Source: Hyphomicrobiales bacterium (GTDB lineage: Bacteria > Pseudomonadota > Alphaproteobacteria > Rhizobiales > Aestuariivirgaceae). From it: 64,000 bases of DNA. Under the pieces are notes generated by a model. That model was not told the origin of the DNA. It saw only the letters and a program-made list of their open reading frames with translations, and made no database searches. The translations under genes were made by a program, and so were the position numbers. Of this stretch, positions 35,936 to 45,364 are shown one piece after another (the stretch's first letter is position 1; the number at the start of each line of letters is the position of its first letter). The DNA lies in NCBI GenBank assembly GCA_016710435.1, contig JADJVV010000001.1, positions 310,001 to 374,000 on the forward strand. Direction: 5' to 3'.

Positions 35936-38089
35936 TCAGGCCTGCTTGCGGGCGGCTTCGCGGGCGCGACGGCCTTCCAGCAGCGCCGTCACATCGGCAG
36001 CCTCCATGGCCTTGTAGAAATGATGCCCCTGAAGTTCGGTGCAGCCCGCCAGTTTCAGCACGGCCACCTCTTCCGGCTTCTCCACGCCCTCTGCCGTCAC
36101 ATCGGCGGAAAGGCCGCGCGCCACCAGCAACGTGCCCTGCACGATGGCCAGTTCGGCAGGATTGGACAGAACCTTGCTGATGATCGACTTGTCGATCTTG
36201 ATGCGGTCGAAATTGAAGGTGCGGAGATAGCCGATGGACGAGAAGCCCGTGCCGAAATCATCCAGCGCCACCTTGATGCCGTGGCGCTGCAGGTCCTTGA
36301 ACACGGCCTTGGCGCGGTCGGCATCGCGGATCAGCGATGTTTCGGTGATTTCAAATTCCACCCGGCGCGGTGCAATGCCGTGCGACTCGATGATGGCGAG
36401 AGAGCGCTCCACGAAGCGCGGGTTGTTCAACTGCACGGCGGAAATGTTCACGGCCAGGCGGAGGTCCGGCCAGGCCCGCGCCGCGGCACAGGCCCGGTCG
36501 AGCATCAATTCACCGAGGTCGTCGATCAGGCCAGCCGACTCGGCCACGGCGATGAAGCGGTCCGGCGCCACCTTGCGGGTGGAAGACGTGGGCCAGCGCG
36601 ACAGGGCCTCCACGCCGGAGACGCGCAGATCACGGGTGGAGATGAAAGGCTGGAACGCCACGCCCATATCCCGGTTGCGGATAAAGCTGCGGAGTTCAGC
36701 GGCAATTGCCTGCGATTCCGCCCGCTCCACATCGAAATCGGCGTCATAGATGCACTTGCGGTTCTTGCCTTCCAGCTTGGCCTTGTACATCGCCACGTCG
36801 GCACGGCGGAGAATATCGCACTCATCACCATCCTTTTCCTCAGACGTGGCAATGCCGATGCTGGCGCCCACATAGGCAATGCGCCCGTCGATATCGAACG
36901 GCTTGGCGAGGAACTGCAGCAGCAGGCCGGAAAAATTCTCGGCATCCGTCTGCGCGGTTGCGCCCTCGAACAGCACCACGAATTCGTCGCCGCCCATGCG
37001 GCTCGCCATTCTGGCATGCGCCGCAAGGCGGCCGATGCCTGCGCCCACGGCGCGCAAAAGGCGGTCGCCGACATGGTGGCCGTAACTGTCGTTCACTTCC
37101 TTGAAACCATCCAGGTCCGCATAAGCAACCACATGGTTAAAGGAGCCGGCGGCATGAAGCTCCTTCAACTTGTTCACCAGCGCAGCGCGATTTGGCATTT
37201 CCGTCAGCGAGTCATGCAGGGCCTGATGCATGGCCTTCTCTTCGTTGGCGGCCAGGTTCTGCACCAGGCGCCAGCACACGAAGCCGATGCCCGTCATCAC
37301 CAGAATGAGAAAACCAAGTGTGAGACTTGCCTTCTGCCGCGCATAGGACGTGGCGGCCGCACCCAGCTGGCCGTTCGTCCAGACGAGGCCGAATGCGGTA
37401 TCGCCGGCAAGGCTGTTGACGGTGAGACCGCCATCACGCTGCCCACCAGCGGAGACAGTACGAAGATCGTCGATGAGCGTGGTGCCATGGCTGTCGGCAA
37501 AGAACTGCCCGTTCAACAGGCGCACGAAGGCGAGATAGCGCAGAGGCGCGCTGGCGGATGCGCCTGAGTCACGGCGGATGGGTGCCACCGCGATGATCGC
37601 CGGACCATCGGGCGTATCGGCAAAGCTTGAGAGTGGTGACGCCGTTTCAGAGCGCGAGAAGCGGCTCTTCAGGGCATCGAAGGCCGTACCCAGATACTCC
37701 GGCAATTCCAGTGTGCTGCCCTGCTCCACACCAACCGACGCAATCACCCCACCGGTCACGGGATCAAACACCGCCGCACGGTCATAGCTGTGGCCCAGCG
37801 AATTGATGCTTCCCCAGGTGGAGGACAGCCAATTGCGGTCAATGGATGGATAGACATGCGAGGCCGCCTCGTCCCACTGCGCATTTTCACCCACGAGACG
37901 CAGCAGATCGCTCTCGGCGCTCTTCAGCAGACGCACGGCAATTTCACGGTTGCGCTGGTCTTCCGCACGGTCGGCGTTGCCCGCGACCTGGTTCAACAGA
38001 TCCATCGTCAACGAGATGACACCCAGCGACGACAGCAGCAGAGGCAAGGCGATTGCAATGATGTACCGCCAGCCCACGAAATTACGCAT
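35936..38089 (-). CDS. CHASE4-GGDEF-EAL c-di-GMP turnover protein
   Basis: A 717-residue membrane sensor. TM1 (about 8-28) is followed by a periplasmic CHASE4-like domain (NAQWDEAASHVYPSIDRNW) and TM2 (about 265-283). A GGDEF domain (SRMGGDEFVVLF) and an EAL domain follow. The EAL residues are present: SGVEALSRW, NISAVQL, FEITETSL, ALDDFGTGFSSIGY, IKIDKSII and TAEGVEK. The late motif reads QGHHFYKAM where QGYYFSKP is usual. No I-site (RxxD) is in register. Both activities are possible, and net phosphodiesterase is common for such hybrids. The ATG at 38089 is preferred over a TTG four codons upstream. Confidence 0.93.
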   Translation of the reverse strand: MRNFVGWRYIIAIALPLLLSSLGVISLTMDLLNQVAGNADRAEDQRNREIAVRLLKSAESDLLRLVGENAQWDEAASHVYPSIDRNWLSSTWGSINSLGHSYDRAAVFDPVTGGVIASVGVEQGSTLELPEYLGTAFDALKSRFSRSETASPLSSFADTPDGPAIIAVAPIRRDSGASASAPLRYLAFVRLLNGQFFADSHGTTLIDDLRTVSAGGQRDGGLTVNSLAGDTAFGLVWTNGQLGAAATSYARQKASLTLGFLILVMTGIGFVCWRLVQNLAANEEKAMHQALHDSLTEMPNRAALVNKLKELHAAGSFNHVVAYADLDGFKEVNDSYGHHVGDRLLRAVGAGIGRLAAHARMASRMGGDEFVVLFEGATAQTDAENFSGLLLQFLAKPFDIDGRIAYVGASIGIATSEEKDGDECDILRRADVAMYKAKLEGKNRKCIYDADFDVERAESQAIAAELRSFIRNRDMGVAFQPFISTRDLRVSGVEALSRWPTSSTRKVAPDRFIAVAESAGLIDDLGELMLDRACAAARAWPDLRLAVNISAVQLNNPRFVERSLAIIESHGIAPRRVEFEITETSLIRDADRAKAVFKDLQRHGIKVALDDFGTGFSSIGYLRTFNFDRIKIDKSIISKVLSNPAELAIVQGTLLVARGLSADVTAEGVEKPEEVAVLKLAGCTELQGHHFYKAMEAADVTALLEGRRAREAARKQA

Positions 38090-38247
38090 CGAAAACCCCA
38101 AAATCCTGATGGCAGTCTTGCGGGAGTTCCCTCATCAAGCTCTTAATGCCGCTGCCTTCCGCAGTTGCCGTGGGCCGATTTTGAGCCGCAACTTTGCATT
38201 AGGGTAAATGCCTCGTTAAGGTCGCGGCCGGGCAAGGGAGACATGAA

Positions 38248-39627
38248 ATGACCACGGCACGGCTCGATCGCGTTGAACTTCCGGACTTCGGCAAACCCGT
38301 CACCGAACCGGCACTCGGCCGCCCGGTCTTCGACGCCCGCATACGCCGATTGCGCGAGCGCATGGCCGAGGCAGGGCTGGATGCCCTGGTGATTTACGGG
38401 GACCGCGAACACACCGCCAACATCACATGGGCCACGGGTTACGATCCGCGTTTCGAAGAGGCGCTGCTGGTCGTGACCCCTGCGCGCAAGCCCGTGCTTT
38501 TTGCGGGCAACGAAGGTTTTCCCTACACCGAATGTGCCCCTGGTGATTTCGACCGGTTGCTCTGGCAACCCCTCAGCCTCATGGGCCAGCCCCGCGACAG
38601 CATGCGGCCCTTGCGCGATGAACTGCGCGACGCAGGCCTGCACAAGGGCATGAAGATCGGCCTTGCGGGCTGGAAGGGATTTGAATCGGAAGACGGCACA
38701 TTCGATCCGGACTGGATCGAAGCGCCACACTACCTGGTTCGCGCCCTGCAGGAGTTCGGAGACGTCAGCAATGCCGCACTGCTCTTCATGCACCCCCAGA
38801 ACGGACTGCGCGCCGTGAATGAAGTGGAGCAACTGGCAGTGTTTGAAACCGCCGCCACCCGCACCTCCAATGCCATACGCCGTTTCATTCATGCCGCCCG
38901 CCCGGGCCTGCGCGAATACGACGCCGTGCGCGCCATGGAGATCGACGGCTACCCGCAATCGGTCCATATCAACATGTGCGCAGGCCCGCGTGCGAAATAC
39001 GGCCTGCCCAGCCCGACCGGCCGCAAAATCGAACACGGAGATCCCGTCGTCGTGGGTTTCGGCCTCATGGGCGCCCTCAACTGCCGCGCCGGTTTCATGG
39101 TTGAGAAGTCGTCGGAGTTGCCCGCAGGCATTCAGGACTACGTCGAGAAACTCGTCGCGCCCTATTTCAGCGCCGCCGCAGCCTGGTACGATACGGTGGC
39201 CCTCGGCGTGGAGGGAGGCGCAGTGCGCAACGCGGTCATGGCCCAAATCGGCGATCCCTTCTTCGGCGTCTCCCTTAATCCCGGCCATCTCATCCATCTT
39301 GATGAATGGGTACATTCGCCAATGACCAAGGGCAGCACCCACAGGCTCGTCTCCGGCATGGCATTGCAATGCGACATCATCCCCGCAACGGGGACGGACT
39401 ATTTCATGAGCAACATCGAAGATGGCATCGCACTGGCCGATGAGAAACTGCGGACGGACTTCGCCAAGGGCTATCCCGAGGCCTGGGCGCGCATCATGGC
39501 ACGCCGCGATTTCATGGCCCGCGCGTTGGGGATCGAACTGAAGCCCGAGATCCTGCCCTTCAGCAACATCGCGGGATGGTTGCCGCCCTTCTGGATGTCA
39601 CCGCATCTCGCCATGACCCGAAAATGA
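38248..39627 (+). CDS. M24-fold (creatinase/prolidase-like) protein without metal ligands
   Basis: A 459-residue two-domain protein. An N-terminal creatinase-like domain (ARIRRLRERMAEAGLDALVI, YTECAPGDFDRLLW) precedes a pita-bread C-terminal domain. In metallo-M24 enzymes the block D-x-G...D-x-T-R binds metal. Here it reads VVVGFGLMGALNCRAGF, with neither Asp. The His motif survives as NPGHLIHLDEWVHSP, while the TxEPG block reads GMALQCDIIPA. It is therefore more like metal-independent creatinase or a non-hydrolytic relative than a peptidase. The substrate is unknown, with no operon partner. Confidence 0.75.
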   Translation: MTTARLDRVELPDFGKPVTEPALGRPVFDARIRRLRERMAEAGLDALVIYGDREHTANITWATGYDPRFEEALLVVTPARKPVLFAGNEGFPYTECAPGDFDRLLWQPLSLMGQPRDSMRPLRDELRDAGLHKGMKIGLAGWKGFESEDGTFDPDWIEAPHYLVRALQEFGDVSNAALLFMHPQNGLRAVNEVEQLAVFETAATRTSNAIRRFIHAARPGLREYDAVRAMEIDGYPQSVHINMCAGPRAKYGLPSPTGRKIEHGDPVVVGFGLMGALNCRAGFMVEKSSELPAGIQDYVEKLVAPYFSAAAAWYDTVALGVEGGAVRNAVMAQIGDPFFGVSLNPGHLIHLDEWVHSPMTKGSTHRLVSGMALQCDIIPATGTDYFMSNIEDGIALADEKLRTDFAKGYPEAWARIMARRDFMARALGIELKPEILPFSNIAGWLPPFWMSPHLAMTRK

Positions 39628-39657
39628 AACAGGCGGAACAATGTTCCGCCTGTTTGC
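39627..39657. terminator. Bidirectional terminator between convergent genes
   Basis: AAACAGGCGGAA (39627-39638) pairs perfectly with TTCCGCCTGTTT (39644-39655) around a five-base loop. T-rich tracts follow in both directions. It serves the M24-fold gene and the EF-G paralogue. Confidence 0.85.
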
Positions 39658-39672
39658 CTTTCAGCGGCAATG

Positions 39673-41721
39673 TCACTGCGCCTTTGCGGCCGCCACCACC
39701 TGCTCCGCCGCACGGCCTGTCAGTTCGGCCATGTGGTCAAACTGCGTGGTGAAGGTGCCCACACCTGCCGTGGCCGAACGCAACTCGATGATGAGCGAAG
39801 CGATCTCGGATTCGGGCATCATCGCCTTCACCGTGTCCCACCCGGCCCAGCCGTCGCGCCCGTCAAAGCCCAGCAACTGTCCGCGATGACCTGTGACGAT
39901 CTGGTTCACGCGCGGCGTGGCTTCATTCGGACAATGGATGTCCACCGCCAGCACGGGTTCGAGCAATACCGGCGAGCATTGCGGCATGCCTTCCGTCATG
40001 GCGATGCGCGCCGCCGTCTTGAACGCCATTTCAGAGGAGTCCACGTCGTGATACGAGCCTTCCGACAGGTTGACCGTGAAGTCCACCACCGGGAAGCCCA
40101 GCGGCCCGTGCCCCATCCATTCGCGGATACCGGATTCGACGGCGGGAATGTATTGCTTCGGCACCACACCGCCCGTGATCGAGTCCGTGAACACGAAGCC
40201 CTCGCCCCGTGGCAGCGGCTTGATCTCCACCACCACGTCGCCATATTGCCCATGTCCGCCGGATTGCTTCTTGTGCCGGCCCCGGATCTGAACCGACTTG
40301 CGGATCGTTTCCTTGTAGGCAATGCGCCGCGGCTTTGACAGCGCGTGAACGCCGAACTTGCTGGCCAGCTTCTCGATGGCAACACGCAGGTGCATCTCGC
40401 CCTGGCCCCACAGCACCATTTCACTGGTGTCGTGGTCGTGGGTGAGAGACAGTGACGGGTCCTCTTCGATGAGGCGGTGAACCGCGCCGGTGAGTTTCAC
40501 CTCGTCCTTGCGGTCGGCAACAGAGATCGCAAAGCCATAGACGCCCGTAGCAGCACCTCCGCTCACAAGCTGCTTCGTCACGCCCTTTGCGGTGGACACG
40601 GTCTCGCCCGTGGCAACACCTTCGAGCCGGCCCAGCGCCACCGTTTGCCCGGCGGCGGCCTTCGGCAACTTCACCTGCGCCGTGCCGTTGTTGCCAAAAA
40701 CGCCGGCAACGCGCGCCTCCTGGCCCTTGCCGCCGAAGAGCGTTGCGCCATCTGCCAGTTCGCCCGCCAGCACACGCACCAGTGAGAGCTTGCCGCCTTG
40801 CGGCGTGTAGAAGGTCTTGAGCACCTGCGCCGTGACGTCCTTGCCCGCCTTCACGCCCAGCCGGTCCGCCACGGCGGATACGCCGCGCACATCATGTCGG
40901 AGCGACTTGAGCAATCGGCCGATGCCGTTGCCATGCTCGGCCGAGCCGAACAGCACGGGCGTCACATGGCCCTCCGCCACATCGCGCGAGAGATCGGCGA
41001 ACACGCGATCCTTGGGCGGCTCCATGTCCGCCAGCAATTGCTCCATCAATTCGTCATCGTGGTCGGCGAGGCTCTCCAGCAGCGCAAAGCGCTCCTGCTT
41101 CTCCATCGCCGCAAGATCGGCGGTCATCTCGACAACCTGACTCTCCGCCAGTTCGCGGTATACATAGGCGCGTTCCAGCGCCAGATCGACGTAGCCCGCG
41201 ACGACATCGTTCTTCCAGATGGGAAGCTGGCGCAGAACGAGGGGTTTGGCGGACGCGGGCTGCATCCATGCCAGCACATCGCGCGGACTCGCTTCGGCGC
41301 GGTCGATCTTGTTGAGGAAGATGATGCGCGGCAGGCCAATCTCGTCCAGTTGCCGGAGAATGAGTTGCAGGGCCGGAGCCTTCTTTGCATCCGCATCGCA
41401 CACCACGATCGCCGCATCACAGGCCGGAAGGGCCGCGCGCGACTCGGACGTGAATTCGACGGAGCCGGGACAATCCACGAAGGTGAATTGGTCGTCCATG
41501 AAGGTGGCGCCGGCCACATTCAGTTCAACGCCCATGGCATGGGCGCGCGCTTCAGCACTGGCGTCACCGGCCATCGAGTGATCGGCCGCCTTGCCCTGGC
41601 GCGTGATGGCACCGGTGCGAAACAGCATGGCTTCCAGAAGAGTGGTCTTGCCGCTCTGGTAGGGGCCCACGATGGCGATCAGTCGCGGACCCATTTCTCG
41701 TCTGCCGTTTGTGTTTTCCAT
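39673..41721 (-). CDS. Elongation factor G paralogue (FusA2-like)
   Basis: A 682-residue translational GTPase-like protein. The P-loop is IAIVGPYQSGKTTLLEAMLF rather than the usual A-H-I-D-A-G-K-T. G3 is FVDCPGSVEF (DCPG where EF-G has DTPG), and G4 is FLNKIDRAEAS. Domains II-V follow, with the domain IV loop GGVVPKQYIPAVESGIREWM. EF-G itself is about 690-700 residues and is encoded beside rpsL/tufA, which are absent here. These lineage-specific copies are of uncertain role, possibly ribosome rescue or stress translation. A GGGAGG ribosome site supports the start. Confidence 0.85.
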   Translation of the reverse strand: MENTNGRREMGPRLIAIVGPYQSGKTTLLEAMLFRTGAITRQGKAADHSMAGDASAEARAHAMGVELNVAGATFMDDQFTFVDCPGSVEFTSESRAALPACDAAIVVCDADAKKAPALQLILRQLDEIGLPRIIFLNKIDRAEASPRDVLAWMQPASAKPLVLRQLPIWKNDVVAGYVDLALERAYVYRELAESQVVEMTADLAAMEKQERFALLESLADHDDELMEQLLADMEPPKDRVFADLSRDVAEGHVTPVLFGSAEHGNGIGRLLKSLRHDVRGVSAVADRLGVKAGKDVTAQVLKTFYTPQGGKLSLVRVLAGELADGATLFGGKGQEARVAGVFGNNGTAQVKLPKAAAGQTVALGRLEGVATGETVSTAKGVTKQLVSGGAATGVYGFAISVADRKDEVKLTGAVHRLIEEDPSLSLTHDHDTSEMVLWGQGEMHLRVAIEKLASKFGVHALSKPRRIAYKETIRKSVQIRGRHKKQSGGHGQYGDVVVEIKPLPRGEGFVFTDSITGGVVPKQYIPAVESGIREWMGHGPLGFPVVDFTVNLSEGSYHDVDSSEMAFKTAARIAMTEGMPQCSPVLLEPVLAVDIHCPNEATPRVNQIVTGHRGQLLGFDGRDGWAGWDTVKAMMPESEIASLIIELRSATAGVGTFTTQFDHMAELTGRAAEQVVAAAKAQ

Positions 41722-41930
41722 GGCTCATGCCTCCCATTACTCATGTTGTCAGAGAGGGGCCGAGAGCGGCAAAACGTGGAAGTCATCGCCGCTGGCGGCT
41801 TCCCACATGAGAGAGATTGACTCCAAATTCCCGCCTGCGCAACAGCCAAACGAATGCAGCGTGCGCGGCAGTTTGCGCAGTGGACACCGGGAAGCTGCAA
41901 GCCGCCCGGTGCACAGCAATCGTTTCAAAG

Positions 41931-43628
41931 TTATTCGGACTGGCCGATCTGCATGTCCTGCGGCCAGGTGATGCGATAGCCGGTCTTGATGACGTTTTCC
42001 GCCGCAGGTTCAAGATCGAAGGACCACGACAGCACGCCGCGCTTCTTCTTGTAGTCCTTCTCGGTGGGCGCCGTCATGCCGGCGAGCGTCTCCACCTCGA
42101 TCTTTTCGGTGGCCGAGAAGGGCATGCGGTCCAGCACATGAATGGCCATCTTGCCCTTGTGCAGGTTTTTGACCGAGATGTCCCAGGCGCGTTCCTGCAC
42201 GTTGGACGATGTGAGGATGCCCTCTTCGCCCACGGACTTCTTCACTTCCTTGCGCTCGACCCTCACCATGTCATCGACGCCGAAGCCGAGGGTGGCCTCC
42301 TCTCCCGCCGTGAGCAGCGGCAGCGCGCCCTGTCCCACGAACACACCGTCACGATAGAGATTGGCAGCGCCCGGCAGCAGCGGGCCATCGCCCTTTACCG
42401 TGAAGGAGGCGGTGAGATAGGCGCTGGAATCAACGCGGGGCACAGTCTCGATCACCAGCTTCGCGTCCAGCTCATCACTGGAAATCCGAACCTTCTTTGC
42501 CTGTCCGCTGTTGTCCACCGAAACACGGCCGGGAATGATGAAGTTGGCCTGAAAGCCCGCCAGTTCTACAGATGCCTGCCGCTGCAATAGAGCCTTGTCT
42601 GCCTTCGCCTTCTTCACCTGCACTGTGCCGCCCACAGCTCCGAGTTCGTCGTTCATCGCTTGCTCTTCCATGCTGGCAGTCGGAGCAGCAGGAGCGAGAT
42701 TGGCCGCATCGCCGTCCTTGCGCGCGTCATAGACCAACTGCGGCGTCACCTCCTCTTCATCGAGGACCGGTGCTGCCGTCGTTCCGGTGGGCCGCGTCGT
42801 GGAAAGCGTGAGGGAAACATTGTCCCACATCTCGGATGTATTTTGCGTCACCTCGGCGCGGCGCACCACCTCCAGCTTCGCAGGCCCGGTGTCCGATGTG
42901 GCAAGGCGCGCATCGTAATAAGGAGCCCAGCCGGCTTCCTGAAGGCGGTAGCTCACCCGAATCTGCCCCTTCATTTCAGCCGTCGCGGCCACATTGATGA
43001 TCGTCTGCGTGCGGTAGCTGTCTTGCGGCGAAAGCGCGTCCAGTTTGGCGTTGAGTTCGGAGACCTGCGTGTCGATCGCCCGTTGCCGGATCTGCGCGTC
43101 CTGCGCCGTCTTGCCCAAGGCCGCGAGGCGCGTGCCCACGAGGTCCAGCAGGCCGCCGAGCTGTGTCACATCAATGCCCTTCACCGTTTCGGTGGAAGAC
43201 TGCGGAACAATCTGTTTCTCGGAAAGGCTTACGAGAAAATTGCGCTGTTGGGTGGCATCGGCAATCACCTGGTCGAGCATCGAGCGTTCGTCGGTCAGCG
43301 CCGTGATCTGCTGGTCGATGGCCTTGCGTTCAGAATCCCGCGCCGTCTCGTTGACATATTCGCTCTTGGTGTCGACGGAGGCGATCTCCAGCGGGCTGGA
43401 ACCTTCGCCTTCGACGCGGATGGAGCGCGGATCAATCGTCGCCGGAAGATCGGCGAGGATGATGCGATGCTCGCCCGCCGGCAGAACCACATCGGCAATG
43501 CGCGTCACATCAGCCCCCTGGGGATAGACCGTCACGCGGTCGATATGGGAGGGGACCGTAAAATCCGCCGCAAACGCGGGAACGAGGAAGGTGGTGGCGA
43601 GAAAGAATCCGGAAAGGGCCAGACGCAT
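41931..43628 (-). CDS. MuiA/DUF4139-family envelope protein
   Basis: A 565-residue exported protein with a signal peptide (MRLALSGFFLATTFLVPAFA). The N-terminal DUF4140-type domain (IDRVTVYPQGADVTRIADVV) precedes a coiled-coil-prone middle (about residues 95-210). A long beta-rich DUF4139 domain follows, with ISYRLQEAGWAPYYDARL-like sequence and WSFDLEPAAENVIKTGYRIT at the end. The family is named mucoidy inhibitor A, but its biochemical role is unknown. A CAGGAG ribosome site supports the ATG at 43628, although the frame is open to 43739. It diverges from the secreted protein gene at 43820. Confidence 0.85.
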   Translation of the reverse strand: MRLALSGFFLATTFLVPAFAADFTVPSHIDRVTVYPQGADVTRIADVVLPAGEHRIILADLPATIDPRSIRVEGEGSSPLEIASVDTKSEYVNETARDSERKAIDQQITALTDERSMLDQVIADATQQRNFLVSLSEKQIVPQSSTETVKGIDVTQLGGLLDLVGTRLAALGKTAQDAQIRQRAIDTQVSELNAKLDALSPQDSYRTQTIINVAATAEMKGQIRVSYRLQEAGWAPYYDARLATSDTGPAKLEVVRRAEVTQNTSEMWDNVSLTLSTTRPTGTTAAPVLDEEEVTPQLVYDARKDGDAANLAPAAPTASMEEQAMNDELGAVGGTVQVKKAKADKALLQRQASVELAGFQANFIIPGRVSVDNSGQAKKVRISSDELDAKLVIETVPRVDSSAYLTASFTVKGDGPLLPGAANLYRDGVFVGQGALPLLTAGEEATLGFGVDDMVRVERKEVKKSVGEEGILTSSNVQERAWDISVKNLHKGKMAIHVLDRMPFSATEKIEVETLAGMTAPTEKDYKKKRGVLSWSFDLEPAAENVIKTGYRITWPQDMQIGQSE

Positions 43629-43704
43629 GTGTGTCTCCTGAGCTGTCGCATCTGGGAGCATAGTCACAGACACGACTCGTGGCGGAACAATGGCGCGGCC
43701 ATGG

Positions 43705-43767
43705 CGTTGACGCGAATTGTAAACGGCGTAAACGGGCAAAAATTAACGTATTTCGCCCGTTGACGCG
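43705..43767. promoter_or_regulatory. Inverted repeat flanked by direct repeats in a divergent promoter
   Basis: AACGGGC (43731-43737) and GCCCGTT (43755-43761) form an inverted repeat around an AT-rich centre. The 10-mer CGTTGACGCG occurs on both sides (43705-43714 and 43758-43767). It lies between divergent muiA-like and secreted-protein genes, so it may be an operator shared by both. The regulator is unknown. Confidence 0.35.
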
Positions 43768-43819
43768 CCGCTCCGGAGTTGGTCTGTTGGGTGCAGGGGC
43801 AAATCAAGAAAGAAAGTCC

Positions 43820-45307
43820 ATGTTGAATCGCCGCATCATTGCCGCATCATTTTTCCTCGCCACCGCCAGCAGCGCAGCGCTTGCCGCAGCCACGGCGGAC
43901 GAGGCCGGCCGCATCACCACGAGCCTGCAAACCTACTTCGGCAGCGAGCCGGGCGTGGTCACGGTTGTCCCACAGGGCGATGACTACATCGTCACGCTGA
44001 ATGCGGCACCTTACTTCGCGAAAATGGGTCAGCCCGGCGTGAAGGTGGCGATTGATCCGCTGGTGCTCACAGTACGGCCCAAGGGCAATGGCCAGTGGGA
44101 CGTGTCCGAGAAGGGTCCATTTGCATTCGGCTGGGTCATGGAAGGCTTGTCGACGGTTGACGCAAAGATCGCCGACGTCACCTGGAGCGGCGTGTTCGAT
44201 GAAGCGTCGGCCTCGTTCCTCAGCAGCACCTATGCCATGAAGAACTTTACCGTGAACCAGTCCATGTTGGACCCCGGCTCACAAGCAAAGACGAACACCG
44301 CTTCGGTCTATGACAATTGGAGCGGCACCTCCACCGCGACACCGCGCCCCGATGGCTCAGTGGACTCCACCGGCACCATGAGCATCACCGGCGTCGTTTC
44401 CGCCGCGAAGACGGAAGCATCGCCGGGCGGAAACGCACCGCCGCTCAACTATTCGATCACCAACGCCAAGACCGACTACACCAACACGGTGAAGGGTTTC
44501 CGCTCGCGTGCGGTCGTCGATCTCATCGCATGGTTCGTGGCCCATCCGTCCAAGGAGCTGATCGTCAAGGATCAGCAGCAGCTGAAGGACAAGGTGCTGG
44601 CCGCCCTGCCGCTGTGGGAATCCGTCGAGAGTGCCGGCACGATGACCGATACCGCCGTGGCCACCGCCATCGGCCAGTTTGCGCTTCCTTCGGCCACCAT
44701 CAATGTGGGCATGAACGGCGTGAGCAAGGATGGCAAGCTGCGTGAGGCCTTCGGGGTCACGGGCCTTACCATTCCGCCGGGCATCGCACCGCCGTGGACT
44801 GATGGTCTCATTCCCCACACCATCAAGTTTGACGTGACGGCAAGCGGTGTCGATCTTGAAGCGCCGGTGAAGCTGTTCGTGGCGCAAGCCGACCTGTCGA
44901 AGGAACCGCCTATCCCCGCCGGATCGGAGCCCGCCTATCTCGCGGCCTTTGCGCCGAAGAACAGCATGAACATTTCCTTTGCCGGCGGCGAGATTTCTTC
45001 TGCCACCTACAGCCTCACCTACGAAGGTGCCTTCACCGTGAATTTCGCCGGATTGCCCACAGGCACCGCGACGCTGCACATGAAGGGCCTCGATGATGTG
45101 CTCGCCAAGGTTCAGGCCGCTGCGGCCAGCGATCCATCGGCGCAGCAGGCCATGGGCGGCCTCGTGGCCTTCAAGGGCTTCGGCAAGGCGGAAGCCGACG
45201 GCAGCATGGTCTGGGCCATCGACATGACGCAACCCGGCAAGGTGCTGGTGAACGGCATCGATGTTTCGGCCATGGCAGGTATGGCACCGCCGCCGCCCGC
45301 CCCCTGA
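43820..45307 (+). CDS. Secreted protein of unknown function
   Basis: A 495-residue protein with a signal peptide (MLNRRIIAASFFLATASSAA, cleavage near ALA). The mature part is beta-rich, with repeated amphipathic strand patterns (for example VTVVPQGDDYIVTLNAAPYF, ITGVVSAAKTE and AFTVNFAGLPTGTATLHMKG) and no transmembrane helix. It ends in a proline-rich tail, GMAPPPPAP. I do not recognise the family with confidence; it resembles large exported alphaproteobacterial proteins of unknown function. It is transcribed away from muiA and stops at a strong terminator, so it is monocistronic. Confidence 0.75.
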   Translation: MLNRRIIAASFFLATASSAALAAATADEAGRITTSLQTYFGSEPGVVTVVPQGDDYIVTLNAAPYFAKMGQPGVKVAIDPLVLTVRPKGNGQWDVSEKGPFAFGWVMEGLSTVDAKIADVTWSGVFDEASASFLSSTYAMKNFTVNQSMLDPGSQAKTNTASVYDNWSGTSTATPRPDGSVDSTGTMSITGVVSAAKTEASPGGNAPPLNYSITNAKTDYTNTVKGFRSRAVVDLIAWFVAHPSKELIVKDQQQLKDKVLAALPLWESVESAGTMTDTAVATAIGQFALPSATINVGMNGVSKDGKLREAFGVTGLTIPPGIAPPWTDGLIPHTIKFDVTASGVDLEAPVKLFVAQADLSKEPPIPAGSEPAYLAAFAPKNSMNISFAGGEISSATYSLTYEGAFTVNFAGLPTGTATLHMKGLDDVLAKVQAAAASDPSAQQAMGGLVAFKGFGKAEADGSMVWAIDMTQPGKVLVNGIDVSAMAGMAPPPPAP

Positions 45308-45325
45308 TCGGAAGTTCAACAATGC

Positions 45326-45356
45326 AAAGGGCCCGGCTCATTCGCCGGGCCCTTTT
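45326..45356. terminator. Bidirectional terminator between convergent genes
   Basis: AAAGGGCCCGGC (45326-45337) pairs with GCCGGGCCCTTT (45344-45355). It lies between the secreted-protein gene and serA, whose stop is at 45365. Confidence 0.85.
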
Positions 45357-45364
45357 GCGTTTGC

